This document shows positions 7,488 through 16,984 of a DNA stretch of 64,000 nucleotides, one piece after another. The translations under genes and the position numbers were made by a program. This DNA is from Verrucomicrobia bacterium Tous-C9LFEB (GTDB taxonomy: Bacteria; Acidobacteriota; Terriglobia; Terriglobales; Acidobacteriaceae). The stretch covers positions 1-64,000 of the forward strand of contig CAJCIP010000124.1 of assembly GCA_903970445.1 (NCBI GenBank), in the 5' to 3' direction. How positions within the stretch are numbered: the stretch's first letter is position 1; each line of letters starts with the position of its first letter. Under the pieces are notes generated by a model. That model ran no database searches. It worked only from the letters and a program-made list of their open reading frames with translations, and had not been told where the DNA came from.

Positions 7488-9013
7488 ATTCGGAGCCGCG
7501 CCCGCTTCGCGTCGTCATCATTGAGGACTACGAGGAGGATGCGCTACTACTGCGTCGCCATTTGGGTCGCGCCGGCTACGCAGTGGATTCCGCGCGCGTG
7601 CAAACCGCCGAAGAGCTGCACCAAACGCTGGCGGACCCGAAGCCGTGGGACCTGGTAATCGCCGACTACACGCTGCCCAGCTTCGGTGCTCGCGAAGCGT
7701 TGGAAATCATTCAGCAAAGCGGCACAGATCTACCATTCATTATCGTTTCTGGAACGATTGATGAAGTGTCGGCGGTCAACGCCATGCGCGCGGGCGCGCA
7801 TGACTATGTGCTGAAGGGTCATCTTGAACGGCTGCTCCCAGCCATCGAGCGCGAGCTAGCCGATGCCGAACGCAGGCGGGAACGCCTGCAGACGGAAGTG
7901 GAACTTAAGCTCGCCCAACAGCGCTTTTCCGCGACGTTCAACCAGGCCGCTGTAGGGATGGCGCACACCACTACAGCTGGTCGCTTTGAGATGGTGAATC
8001 AGCGCCTGGCGGAGATGCTCGGCGCCTCGGTTGCAAACCTCATGGCTCTGCAGCTGTACGATTTCCTGCTGCCGTCCGAGCGCGAGCAAGATGCCCTGCT
8101 GTATGCGGAGTTGCTGGCAGAACGACGCACCGGGTATCGCGTGGAGCGGACACTGATGCGTCACGACGGCAGTACGTTTCCCGCGCAGCTCACGGTGTCT
8201 CTGCTGAAGCCGGATGGCGCAAGCATCTCCACAATTCTGTGGGTGGTCGAGGACATTTCGGCGCGGAAAGCAGCCGAGCGCGAAACGACCGAACTGATGT
8301 CGCGGCTGATCAACTCAGAGCGCTTGGCGGCTGCCGGTCGCATGGCAAACACGCTGGCGCACGAGATCAACAATCCGCTTGAAGCGTTGACCAACATTTT
8401 CTATTTGCTGCAGACACACGAAGGCCTGCCGCCGCAATCGCGCGAACTGGTTGAAATTGCCTCCCGCGAAATCGAGCGCGTTGGCCACATCACACGCTCG
8501 ACGCTCAGCTTCTATCGCAAGATTCCTGGCCGCACAATCGACCTCCACACCATCCTCGATGAGGTTGTGCAACTGTTTCAGTCGCGGGCTAATCAGCACA
8601 AGGTTGTGCTCCACAAAATGTATGGTGACGACATTCGCGCGACGCAATACGACCCCGCGCTTCGGCAGGTTTTTGCGAATCTGGTCGGGAATGCGCTGGA
8701 AGCGATGGAAGCAAGCGGCGGCCGCATTCTCATCCGGGCGCGACTTGCGGGAAGTAAGGCCGTCGTGCTGGTCTCTGACAACGGACACGGAGTCGAGCGC
8801 CAGCACCTAACCGCAATCTTCGAACCTTTTTTTACGACCAAGGGCGAGCGTGGAACCGGCCTTGGCCTCTGGGTTACGCGAGGGATTGTGGAAGAGCAGG
8901 GTGGAAAGCTCCAACTCAGGACATGTACACACGGTCCTCGCCACGGCACAACGATGAGGATCACGCTGCCAATCGCCGGACCCGCTCCTGTAGAGGCCGC
9001 GGCAAACGCGTAG
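7469..9013 (+). CDS. Hybrid receiver-PAS-histidine kinase
   Basis: A cytoplasmic 514-residue hybrid kinase. An N-terminal receiver spans about 12-135 (D66 in VIADYTLP; DYVLKGHLERL). A PAS domain spans about 148-270 (FNQAAVGMAHTT... RHDGSTFPAQLTV). A HisKA segment carries LAHEINNPLEALTN (H298), and an ATPase domain has NLVGNALEAM, DNGHGV and GTGLGLWV. The receiver-first order suggests it receives phosphate from, or is tuned by, the upstream kinase and receiver, making a short relay. It overlaps the preceding receiver gene by 19 bp. No output transcription factor is encoded here, so the downstream target is unknown. Confidence 0.92.
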   Translation: MPTGAVNSEPRPLRVVIIEDYEEDALLLRRHLGRAGYAVDSARVQTAEELHQTLADPKPWDLVIADYTLPSFGAREALEIIQQSGTDLPFIIVSGTIDEVSAVNAMRAGAHDYVLKGHLERLLPAIERELADAERRRERLQTEVELKLAQQRFSATFNQAAVGMAHTTTAGRFEMVNQRLAEMLGASVANLMALQLYDFLLPSEREQDALLYAELLAERRTGYRVERTLMRHDGSTFPAQLTVSLLKPDGASISTILWVVEDISARKAAERETTELMSRLINSERLAAAGRMANTLAHEINNPLEALTNIFYLLQTHEGLPPQSRELVEIASREIERVGHITRSTLSFYRKIPGRTIDLHTILDEVVQLFQSRANQHKVVLHKMYGDDIRATQYDPALRQVFANLVGNALEAMEASGGRILIRARLAGSKAVVLVSDNGHGVERQHLTAIFEPFFTTKGERGTGLGLWVTRGIVEEQGGKLQLRTCTHGPRHGTTMRITLPIAGPAPVEAAANA

Positions 9014-9022
9014 GATGGTGCG

Positions 9023-9424
9023 ATGCCATCTTCCGAAACGCCGCGACAACAGGCAAAGAACGTACTCGGCCAACCGCTCGAGACCTGCGGCTGCGAGCCG
9101 ATGACAGGTTTCTATCGCGATGGCTGCTGCAACACGGGACCGGACGACCTGGGCACCCACACCGTTTGTTGCATTGTGACGGAACGCTTCTTGTCCACCT
9201 CCGCGCGGCTGGGCAATGATCTCTCCACACCAATGCCGCAGTACGGCTTTCCTGGGCTGAAGCCTGGAGACCGATGGTGCGTTTGCGCGGCACGCTGGTT
9301 GCAGGTGCACCAGGCAGGTGCGGCATGCCCGGTAGTTCTGGAAGCCACACACGAGGCGACTCTGGAGGTGGTTCCCTTCGAAACCCTGCTGGAGTATGCC
9401 GTCATTCCCAAGACCCTGCAGTAA
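9023..9424 (+). CDS. DUF2237 family protein
   Basis: A 133-residue protein with the DUF2237 pattern: NVLG..LE.C, then MTGFYRDGCCNTG, DLGTHTVCC.VTE.FL.FS-like, GNDLSTP.P.YGFPGLKPGDRWC.CA.RW and the Ala-Cys-Pro-Val-Leu-type strand ending in LLEYA. The family is widespread in bacteria and has no established function. Its conserved Cys and Asp residues suggest metal or small-ligand binding. It begins 9 bp after the hybrid kinase stop and is probably read in the same transcript, though nothing ties it functionally to signalling. Confidence 0.88.
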   Translation: MPSSETPRQQAKNVLGQPLETCGCEPMTGFYRDGCCNTGPDDLGTHTVCCIVTERFLSTSARLGNDLSTPMPQYGFPGLKPGDRWCVCAARWLQVHQAGAACPVVLEATHEATLEVVPFETLLEYAVIPKTLQ

Positions 9425-9680
9425 CAACTGCAGGCCCCGCTAAGCGGTAGAAGCTGCCTGTCGCTTAGAGCCGGGCAAGCGATTGCATGCCGCAGGGTTC
9501 TTTCGCCTTGACACCTGCCCTGCAACTCGGCGATTCTGGAACTGAATAACAATTTCAAACTTTCCGCATACCTGTAGGCCAGGATGGCCATAGGTCCTGT
9601 GACCTGTGTGCCCGTCTGAACTCATCACTCCGGCACGCATTTGTGTGCCGCAATCGCACCACACAGGAGCACTTCCCCTC

Positions 9681-12600
9681 ATGAAAGTAAGCCTCGCGAA
9701 CCGCGTTCGGACGGCTGTCATCGCCACCGCTATGGGCGCCTGCTGCGCCACGCCCTTTTGGGCCCAGAACGCCGCCCTTGGCAGCATTGCCGGTGTCATC
9801 CGCGACAGTTCCGGTTCTGTGATCCCAGGCGCGACGATCACTATCAAGAATCAGGGTACGGGCGCCGAGCGCACGCTCAGCGCGGACTCCGAGGGGCACT
9901 ACGACGCTGCGTTACTGCAGCCCGGCACGTATGAGGTTGTCGTGTCGGCAGGAGCGAGCTTTGCACGGCTCGACCGCAAAAATATCGCTGTCACCGTGGG
10001 TGCTGCGACGGCTATCGACGCCGCTCTGCCCGCAGCTTCAGTGACAACAGAAGTCACCGTCACCAGTCAAGCCGCGCTTCTGGACACGGAAAAGGTCGAG
10101 CAGTCACAGGTGATCGGTGAAGAAGTCATCGAAAACGCGCCGGTCAACAGCCGTCGCTTCGAAAGCTTCGTGCTCCTTACACCGAACGTCATTCCGGATG
10201 GCACCACAGGCCTGATTGGGTATCGCGGCATCGCCGGCGTTTATAACACCAACATCGTCGACGGGCTGAACAACAACCAGCAATTCTTCTCTGAAGCGCG
10301 TGGCCGCTCGATTGGCGCGCCGTACGTGTTTCCTGTTGACTCGATCAGTCAGTTCGAATCGTCAGCGACAGGCTATTCCGCCGAACTCGGGGGCGCAGCC
10401 GGCGGCATCATCAATGCCGTCACGAAAAGCGGAACGAACAGATTCCACGGCGATGCTTTTGAGTACTACCGGACGCCCGGGTTCAACGCGCTCGATCCGT
10501 ACAACAAGTACCAGGGACGCACCACCAACAACCCGATCTTCTTACAGCAGCCTGTAAAGACACAGCATCAATTCGGCATCTCCGCAGGCGGTCCGATCAT
10601 CAAGGACAAGCTCTTCTTCCACTTCGCGTATGACGGCTACCGCAAGGTGAATCCGATCGTCTACACTTCGACGTTTAATAGTTCGACGAACACGATCGCC
10701 AATCTGGTTCACCTCTGCGACGGCGGCACAACGCCACTCGTTGATTTCATCAGCATCAACGGCACGCGTACCCAGGAAACCTTCCCGACAACTATTCCGG
10801 GTATCAGTGCGACCCAGTGCGCGCAAGCTGTTGCTGCGATCCAGGGTCAGCTTGGTAGCTTTCAAAGAAACGTGAAGCAGGACATTTACTTCCCGCGACT
10901 GGATTACCAACTTAACCAGAAAACTCACATTTCCGCAGAGTTCCTGTTCGAGAACTTCCATCAGCCAAACGGTTACAACAGTTCGGTGACGGTAAACAAT
11001 GGTGGCGTTTCGCAGAACGGTACTGCGGACTTCCATGAACGCATCTTCATCGCCAACGCAGAAACGGCCCTTTCCAGCCACGCTGCGAATGTCGTGCATT
11101 TCCAATGGGCACGGGATTTGGAGACAGACGGCACAAACAGCGGCGGGCCGGCGAACAGCCTCACAAACTTGGTTTCTTTTGGTGAAACGTCGGCGCTGCC
11201 CCGCGGCAAGTTCCCGGATGAACATCGCTGGGAAGTAGGCGATGTCTATTCACTGACAAAGGGCCATCAAAACATCAAGTTCGGGTTCGATCTCAACTTC
11301 GTTCACGAGCAGATTGCAAATCTGTTCGGTGGCGACGGCAGTTTCTCGTACAGCAACTCCACGTCTGAGATCAACTTCACGAACTTCGTGCAGGATGCTT
11401 TTGGTGTGAACCCCACTGCGACGACCGGCAGTACAGCGAGAGCAGTTCGCCACTATAACTCGTTCGGTCAGACCGTTGACCAGATCACCGGGGTCGGTGC
11501 GGACGACTTCTGGAACCAGAACATCGCAGGCTTTGCCGAAGACCAGTGGAAGATCACGCCGAGGCTGTTGCTTTCTGCAGGCGTGCGCTATGAGGTGCAG
11601 CTTGTGCCTTCTCCGAACCTTCCCTATCCAGGGACGAGCACGAACCTCGCAAACTACCCGGCGACTGCATTACCTCTGAACCCCAGCAACGTGGCCTTCA
11701 ATGCGACTTCGCAGATCAATCCGAACTTTCACATGGCGCAGCCGCGCATCGGATTCAACTGGAATCCGCAACCGGGCACGGTCGTTCGTGGCGGATACGG
11801 AATCTTCTACGGCCAGATTTCTAATTCGGCTTACTACACGGAACGCCGCGAGAATGGTGTTTACCAGAAGCAGTACTCAGTTACCGTACCGACCCAAAAC
11901 GTTGCCTATACGAGCTGCCCAACTGCCGGTGTAGCCTGCACGGTGGCCTATCAAAATAACGGCATCTATCAGTCGTATTCGCCTACGGGAGGCGTGCCAA
12001 TCTACACACCGCCGGGACCCGCGCCTGCCAACCCAGTAACAGGAGCTCCCATCACTGCGACCGGCCTGGCGGCGGTTCCCACTGGAACCATCACAATCCG
12101 CGGTCTCGATCCTAGCTTCAGCAATCCATACTCCCACTCATGGGACCTTACGGTCGAACAACAGCTACCGCTCCAAACGACGCTGACTGTCGGCTATGTC
12201 GGCAATCGTGGCATGCGGTTGCCTGTGTATGTGGACTCGAACGTCGATCCGACCTCTTTGACGACGACGCACCCGTACTACTACACGAACCCGACCACCG
12301 GCGTTTCGTCTTACCAAACGGAGCCGATTTACACGAACCGCATCGATAACACCGTTGGCACAGTAGCGACCGGCTTCTCCGATGTGAACTCCAACTACCA
12401 CTCGTTTGTGACTTCGGTGCGCAAGCCCATGAGCCACGGCATCGAGATACTCGCGAACTACACATGGGCAAAGGCGCTGGACGGTGGCCAGACCTACGGC
12501 GGCAATGGCACCTTCAATGGAACCGATGCGCCGCTGATTCCATTTGCACTCGGTCATCGTCAAGGTCGTAGCGCGGAGTACGCGCGCTCCGATCTCGACA

Positions 12601-13211
12601 TCCGCGGCCGCTTTGTGGGCACGTTGGTGGGTGTTACTGCTTTCCCGATCGCAAATCGTTATGCCAAGTATGCGGCAAACGGCTGGCGTCTCACGGGAAG
12701 CTATACCGCTCAGACCGGCGAGCCTGTTACCGCCACCGTCTCAGGAAGCATCTCCTATCTGACCGGCGGAAACCTCGGAACGCCTGGCCGGGCACTCACC
12801 ACGGACGGTGGTGTAACAAATGCAGCGTTTACCTCAGGACCAGGTGCTCGCGTGCCGGACTTCATCGCCCGCCGCAACGCGTTCAACGGTCCTGGCGTAC
12901 ACAATGGCGACGCCCGCATCTCACGCGAATTCCCGGTCAAAGAAAGCGTGCACCTGGAGTTGGCGGCGGAACTCTTCAACGTAGCTAACCACCGCAACAT
13001 CCTCTCGGTGTCCACGCCCCTGGTTGCCTACACAGCTCCCTCCACTACCAGCACGGTATGCCGTACAGCTACCCCCGTGACCGCTACCAATTGCGTGGGT
13101 ACGCTGACTCCCTTGCCTTCAACCTCAGCGCCTTTTGGTTCGCCTCTCAGCACATCGGGAATCATCTACGGTGCACGTCAACTTCAGCTTCTTGGCCGCA
13201 TCATCTTCTAA
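9681..13211 (+). CDS. TonB-dependent outer-membrane receptor, Oar-like with carboxypeptidase-regulatory domain
   Basis: A large outer-membrane beta-barrel of 1176 residues. A signal peptide covers about 1-28 (ends PFWAQ). A carboxypeptidase-regulatory/CNA-B-like domain at about 30-115 (GSIAGVIRDSSGSVIPGATI) is followed by a plug (about 140-250) and a long barrel ending in LLGRIIF, with the C-terminal aromatic residue expected for BAM recognition. Acidobacteria carry many such receptors. They are thought to import oligosaccharides or other bulky nutrients, or to serve adhesion, but the ligand is not deducible. The start at 9681 has AGGAGC ten bases upstream; an in-frame extension to 9606 lacks a signal sequence. 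It is monocistronic and ends with a clear terminator. Confidence 0.92.
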   Translation: MKVSLANRVRTAVIATAMGACCATPFWAQNAALGSIAGVIRDSSGSVIPGATITIKNQGTGAERTLSADSEGHYDAALLQPGTYEVVVSAGASFARLDRKNIAVTVGAATAIDAALPAASVTTEVTVTSQAALLDTEKVEQSQVIGEEVIENAPVNSRRFESFVLLTPNVIPDGTTGLIGYRGIAGVYNTNIVDGLNNNQQFFSEARGRSIGAPYVFPVDSISQFESSATGYSAELGGAAGGIINAVTKSGTNRFHGDAFEYYRTPGFNALDPYNKYQGRTTNNPIFLQQPVKTQHQFGISAGGPIIKDKLFFHFAYDGYRKVNPIVYTSTFNSSTNTIANLVHLCDGGTTPLVDFISINGTRTQETFPTTIPGISATQCAQAVAAIQGQLGSFQRNVKQDIYFPRLDYQLNQKTHISAEFLFENFHQPNGYNSSVTVNNGGVSQNGTADFHERIFIANAETALSSHAANVVHFQWARDLETDGTNSGGPANSLTNLVSFGETSALPRGKFPDEHRWEVGDVYSLTKGHQNIKFGFDLNFVHEQIANLFGGDGSFSYSNSTSEINFTNFVQDAFGVNPTATTGSTARAVRHYNSFGQTVDQITGVGADDFWNQNIAGFAEDQWKITPRLLLSAGVRYEVQLVPSPNLPYPGTSTNLANYPATALPLNPSNVAFNATSQINPNFHMAQPRIGFNWNPQPGTVVRGGYGIFYGQISNSAYYTERRENGVYQKQYSVTVPTQNVAYTSCPTAGVACTVAYQNNGIYQSYSPTGGVPIYTPPGPAPANPVTGAPITATGLAAVPTGTITIRGLDPSFSNPYSHSWDLTVEQQLPLQTTLTVGYVGNRGMRLPVYVDSNVDPTSLTTTHPYYYTNPTTGVSSYQTEPIYTNRIDNTVGTVATGFSDVNSNYHSFVTSVRKPMSHGIEILANYTWAKALDGGQTYGGNGTFNGTDAPLIPFALGHRQGRSAEYARSDLDIRGRFVGTLVGVTAFPIANRYAKYAANGWRLTGSYTAQTGEPVTATVSGSISYLTGGNLGTPGRALTTDGGVTNAAFTSGPGARVPDFIARRNAFNGPGVHNGDARISREFPVKESVHLELAAELFNVANHRNILSVSTPLVAYTAPSTTSTVCRTATPVTATNCVGTLTPLPSTSAPFGSPLSTSGIIYGARQLQLLGRIIF

Positions 13212-13229
13212 GAGGACTATCACCCAATG

Positions 13230-13257
13230 AAAAGGCCCGGAGAAATCCGGGCCTTTT
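13230..13257 (+). terminator. Rho-independent terminator of the TonB-receptor gene
   Basis: A perfect 12-bp stem, AAAAGGCCCGGA/TCCGGGCCTTTT, with a GAAA tetraloop, 18 bp past the stop codon. T-runs on both strands mean it could also stop transcripts of the convergent htrA-like gene. Confidence 0.92.
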
Positions 13258-13277
13258 CGTTTGCGTATCCGCTCAAG

Positions 13278-14486
13278 CTATACGGCCGTATCACTGGCGC
13301 TTTGCTTCGCGTCGTCCAGGACCACCTTTACTTGGAGCCGCTGCCGTCCACGGAAGATGGTGAGTGTTACAGCGTCGCCTGCATGATGCTCGTTGATTGC
13401 TGTGGCAAGATCCTGCCCGGTGGTGATCTCCTGCCCGTCCAGGGCGACGATCAGGTCGCCGCCGAGCATTACGGGCTGATTGCCCATGTAGGCGCGCTGT
13501 GTGCCACCCTTCAAGCCGGCGCGTTCAGCAGCGCCGCCCGGTAGAACACGCTCCACAAGAATGCCGTAGTCAGCGGGCAGACCAATCTGCTCCGCGATGT
13601 CCGGGCCAATCGGCAGCATCGTGGCGCCGAGCGACGGACGGCGGACGCGGCCATACCGAGCGAAATCGTCGAGCACAGCCTTAGCGGTCGCTACCGGAAT
13701 GGCGAAGCCGATGCCGGCTGATTGCTCCGCACCGCCGTTGGGGTTGGACGCAATCATGGTGGTGATGCCGATCACCTCGCCACGTGAGTTCAACAGCGGG
13801 CCGCCGGAATTGCCGGGGTTTACAGAAGCATCTGTCTGGATGGCGTTATCGATCTTGTTGCCGGAAGGAAGCTGCACCGAACGCAGCGCGGAAATAATGC
13901 CGCGTGTCATCGTGCCGGAAAACCCGAACGGATTGCCGACCGCATACACCTGCTGCCCGACAACGAGCGCGTTCGTACTTGCGAGCGTAGCCGGCGTCAG
14001 GTCTGCCGCATTGTTGATCTGCAACAAGGCAATGTCATGAATCGTGTCTTTCGTGATGACCTGTGCCTTGTACTTCTTCTTGTTCCAAAGCGTTACCTCG
14101 ACAAGCTGAGCACCCTCAATGACGTGATTGTTCGTCAGGATGTGGCCCTCTCTGTCGAGGATGAAACCGGACCCAAGACCCTGCTGCGGTACGGGCCGGT
14201 AGAAGAAGTCATATGCGACCTCCGTACTGGTAATGTTCACGACCGACGGCAACACCTTCTTGTAGACAGCGATGTTCTGCTGCTCTTCGTTGTCATAGGC
14301 CGGGGCCGCGTCTGCCTGCGTGAGGGTGAAGTTACCCAGCGGCCCTGAGATCGAGGTTGTATTGCTTTCAGTACCGGAAGCACGGTGCATCAGGCCAGCC
14401 ATGGCACCTGCGGGCATCATGCGCGTGGATATGTAGTAAAAGCCTGCAAGGATGAGAAGGACAAGAACAACAGGACGAAGTTTCAT
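13278..14486 (-). CDS. HtrA/Deg-family periplasmic serine protease with one PDZ domain
   Basis: An envelope quality-control protease of 402 residues, anchored or exported by an N-terminal hydrophobic segment (about 4-20). The chymotrypsin-like domain has the complete triad: H121 (TNNHV), D151 (HDIALLQI) and S227 (NPGNSGGP). One PDZ domain covers about 285-395 (GILVERVLPGGAAERAGLKGG; GGDLIVALDGQEI). One PDZ domain plus an anchor is the DegS/HhoA-like layout rather than the two-PDZ DegP layout. It follows coaE by 78 bp on the same strand and may be the last gene of folD-coaE-htrA. Confidence 0.93.
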   Translation of the reverse strand: MKLRPVVLVLLILAGFYYISTRMMPAGAMAGLMHRASGTESNTTSISGPLGNFTLTQADAAPAYDNEEQQNIAVYKKVLPSVVNITSTEVAYDFFYRPVPQQGLGSGFILDREGHILTNNHVIEGAQLVEVTLWNKKKYKAQVITKDTIHDIALLQINNAADLTPATLASTNALVVGQQVYAVGNPFGFSGTMTRGIISALRSVQLPSGNKIDNAIQTDASVNPGNSGGPLLNSRGEVIGITTMIASNPNGGAEQSAGIGFAIPVATAKAVLDDFARYGRVRRPSLGATMLPIGPDIAEQIGLPADYGILVERVLPGGAAERAGLKGGTQRAYMGNQPVMLGGDLIVALDGQEITTGQDLATAINEHHAGDAVTLTIFRGRQRLQVKVVLDDAKQSASDTAV

Positions 14487-14564
14487 CGGCGCAATCCCTT
14501 TGCCCGCTTCGGCGGGTTTATGCCGATTCTAGCGGTTCGGCATAGAGAGAGCGCACTTGACGCG

Positions 14565-15233
14565 CTAGTTGGGCGGTGTAGCTGCTTCCATCGCTTTCAG
14601 CTCGGCCCATATTTGGTCGACGTGCCGCTCGAGGTCCGCCATAAACCCATCGTTGCGAATGACGGTGCATTCCGCAGCGTAGCGATCGTTGGGCGTTTGC
14701 AGCGCGAGTCGATTCCGTGCGTCCCGCTCCAACAGCGCACGCTCACCCATATCGAGCGCGCGGCCGGCAGCCATACGCTGAATAAAACGTGAAATTTTCA
14801 GCGTTTCCGGAGCGGTGACGAGAAAGATTTTGTCGAATCGCTTCCTCCAGGGCGTATTGTCTCCCGGCTCTTTCGTGGAAAAGATGAGCGCCGACTCCAC
14901 AACAACAATCGAATGCGGCTGTGTGGTCGCCAGTTCTGCGATGCGGCGCTTCTGTTCAGCGATGACGGCTGGATGGACAATATCGTTCAACTCATCCACA
15001 CGTCCTTGCGCGAAGGCGAGTTTTGACAACTCGTTGCGATTGAGGCCGCCGCTTTCGGTGAGGACACTGTTACCAAATCTCTTCGCAATATCTGCGTAGA
15101 CATCATTGCCCGGCTGCATCAACGCGCGGCCCATTTCATCCGAAGAGAAAACAATTGCACCACGCGCCGCGAGCATACGCGCTACCGTCGATTTACCACT
15201 CCCCAAATCTCCTGTGAGACCCACACGCAGCAT
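14565..15233 (-). CDS. coaE: Dephospho-CoA kinase
   Basis: Last step of coenzyme A synthesis: ATP-dependent 3'-phosphorylation of dephospho-CoA in the cytoplasm. It has 222 residues. The P-loop GDLGSGKST is at 8-16. The substrate motif usually written DAD is here SSDEMGR, keeping the essential acidic residue. The LID-type stretch has RIAELATTQ, and E/Q-rich C-terminal helices are present. Its ATG overlaps the folD stop codon by one base (TAATG), a strong sign of translational coupling. Confidence 0.94.
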   Translation of the reverse strand: MLRVGLTGDLGSGKSTVARMLAARGAIVFSSDEMGRALMQPGNDVYADIAKRFGNSVLTESGGLNRNELSKLAFAQGRVDELNDIVHPAVIAEQKRRIAELATTQPHSIVVVESALIFSTKEPGDNTPWRKRFDKIFLVTAPETLKISRFIQRMAAGRALDMGERALLERDARNRLALQTPNDRYAAECTVIRNDGFMADLERHVDQIWAELKAMEAATPPN

Positions 15234-16189
15234 TAGCTAAGACTCCGGCGCAGACGCGCAGCTTTTACAGTGTTACTCATCAGCATAGCGATGGTAAGAG
15301 CTCCCACGCCGCCGGGTACCGGAGTATATGCTCCCGCAATGGCAAAGGCCGCGGGATCTATGTCACCGATAACGCTTGACCCGCGCTTCTGAAAGCCTTC
15401 GTGACGCTTCGCGTGATCCGGATGCTCTGGCGGGAAGAAACGATTGAGCTCTGCGTCCACTGTGATGCGGTTGATGCCCACATCGATCAGCGTCGCGCCT
15501 TTGCGCACCATGTCCGGCGTGACAAAACCTGCCTTGCCAATCGCCGCAATTAGTATGTCGGCCTCTCGGGTAAACGCTGGAAGATCGCGTGTTCGCGAGT
15601 GACAGATCGTTACAGTGGCGGACGCATTGATCAGCATGGAGGCGACTGGTTTGCCGACGATGTTAGAACGGCCAATCACCACCGCGTTCTGCCCGGAGAT
15701 CATGATGCCGCTGCGTAGAAGAATCTCCAAGATCCCGGCGGGCGTGCAGGGGGCCAACACTTTCTCGCTGGGGGCACCGCTCAGTAATCGACCTGCGTTA
15801 ATCGGGTGAAAACCGTCGACGTCTTTTTCCGGGAGTACAGCTTCCAACAGGCGCTCGGTGTCCACATGCTTGGGTAATGGCAGCTGAATCAGGATGCCAT
15901 CAATCTCTTCGCGTGCATTCAACCGCGCCACAAGCTCCAGCAGCTGCTCCGTCGTGACATCTTCGGGCGGAGTATGCATCTCCGAGAAGATGCCAAGCTC
16001 GCCGCACGTTTTTACCTTGCTGCGAACATAGATTTCTGACGCCGCCACGTTGCCGACAAGCACTACCGCAAGCCCGGGCGTGTAGCCCTGTTCCTTTGCA
16101 GCGGCAACTTGCTTCGCAACCTCGGCTTTGATCTCGGCAGCAATGGCAACGCCGTCCAAAAGGCGCGGCTTAGGCTCTCTCAGGGGCAT
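15233..16189 (-). CDS. folD: Bifunctional methylenetetrahydrofolate dehydrogenase/methenyl-THF cyclohydrolase
   Basis: Interconverts 5,10-methylene-, methenyl- and 10-formyl-tetrahydrofolate for purine and fMet synthesis. It has 318 residues, slightly longer than typical (about 285-300). The YVRSK catalytic motif (Tyr and Lys), the DGILIQLPLP loop, the NADP-binding GRSNIVGKP and the C-terminal PVPGGVGALTIAMLMSNTV are all present. A short insertion rich in His, Pro and Glu (RFFPPEHPDHAKRHEGFQKRG region) explains the extra length. It leads the folD-coaE-htrA operon. Confidence 0.96.
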   Translation of the reverse strand: MPLREPKPRLLDGVAIAAEIKAEVAKQVAAAKEQGYTPGLAVVLVGNVAASEIYVRSKVKTCGELGIFSEMHTPPEDVTTEQLLELVARLNAREEIDGILIQLPLPKHVDTERLLEAVLPEKDVDGFHPINAGRLLSGAPSEKVLAPCTPAGILEILLRSGIMISGQNAVVIGRSNIVGKPVASMLINASATVTICHSRTRDLPAFTREADILIAAIGKAGFVTPDMVRKGATLIDVGINRITVDAELNRFFPPEHPDHAKRHEGFQKRGSSVIGDIDPAAFAIAGAYTPVPGGVGALTIAMLMSNTVKAARLRRSLS

Positions 16190-16344
16190 GACCTCATCCT
16201 ACCCTGCTTCCAAACGCATTCGTAATAGCAACAAGCATCCACGAAAGTGTTACCGGTTGCTACAACCATCATGCGGATGCGTCGTTCTAACTGAACACGC
16301 GCGGCGTTTGCGCCGATGAGCCAAAGGCAAGAGGAGAGTGCTTC

Positions 16345-16599
16345 ATGGATCAGCAGGTAGACGTCGCATACGGAGTGGAAAAGTTCAGCGCCACGGATCT
16401 CATCGCGTTGCGCGGAGAGCTTCTACAGTCCGGAGTGGACTCATTTCAAGCCGCTGAGATCGTTGCTATTTTCCTGAGTGGCCGCGGTTATGGCATCTCG
16501 AATCATGAAGCCCGTTCTGTCGCGTCACGCATTGAAGTTCCCGGCGTGACGGCGGAACATATTCAGGCTGAACTGGAGCGCGTTGCGCTGGTGATGTAA
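16345..16599 (+). CDS. Conserved-looking 84-residue hypothetical protein
   Basis: A small soluble acidic protein, predicted mostly alpha-helical, with a strong ribosome site (AGAGGAGAG about eight bases before the ATG). It has no cysteines, signal peptide or membrane segment. The repeated-looking helices (FSATDLIALRGELLQSGVDS... VTAEHIQAELERVALVM) suggest a small helical bundle. I recognise no family. It lies alone between divergent folD and the convergent DUF5076 gene. Translation is well supported by ribosome site and composition; function is unknown. Confidence 0.7.
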   Translation: MDQQVDVAYGVEKFSATDLIALRGELLQSGVDSFQAAEIVAIFLSGRGYGISNHEARSVASRIEVPGVTAEHIQAELERVALVM

Positions 16600-16615
16600 A
16601 CGCGCAGAACTCACA

Positions 16616-16915
16616 TCACTGCATGATCTCGCCCTCGGCTTCGTCCGTGGGCGATTCTATTTCTGCGTGAAATCCTTCCAACATGCGCTCGAGAAACGCG
16701 TTCTTATCCAGGCTTTTCTTGTGTATCGCTTCTGCGTTGACGATATGGCGCGCCAGATCCGCGAGCACAGTGCCCCAGGCAAATGGGTCTTCCCAGGCAC
16801 CGGAGCGCAAGCTGACATGCTGTCCCTGCTCAGCGACCCAGACGCGTAGTAGTTCGAAGGCAGCTTTGTCGCGGGAAACAGCGGGAGGTGGCGCGAGTTC
16901 TTTGGTGGTTGCCAT
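16616..16915 (-). CDS. DUF5076 family protein
   Basis: A 99-residue cytoplasmic protein matching the DUF5076 pattern: ELLRVWVAEQGQHVSLRSG, a W.DP.AWG segment, VLADLARHIVNA and a C-terminal acidic tail (SPTDEAEGEI). The family has no known function. It is the last gene after plsX on the same strand (69 bp gap) and could be co-transcribed with the DUF177-rpmF-plsX group. AAGGAGTTCCATC on the coding strand provides its ribosome site. Confidence 0.8.
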   Translation of the reverse strand: MATTKELAPPPAVSRDKAAFELLRVWVAEQGQHVSLRSGAWEDPFAWGTVLADLARHIVNAEAIHKKSLDKNAFLERMLEGFHAEIESPTDEAEGEIMQ

Positions 16916-16984
16916 GATGGAACTCCTTAGTCAAAGGACAAGCAAGTCACTGTCCGATCCTCGCCGGAAAGAACAGAGCAGCTT

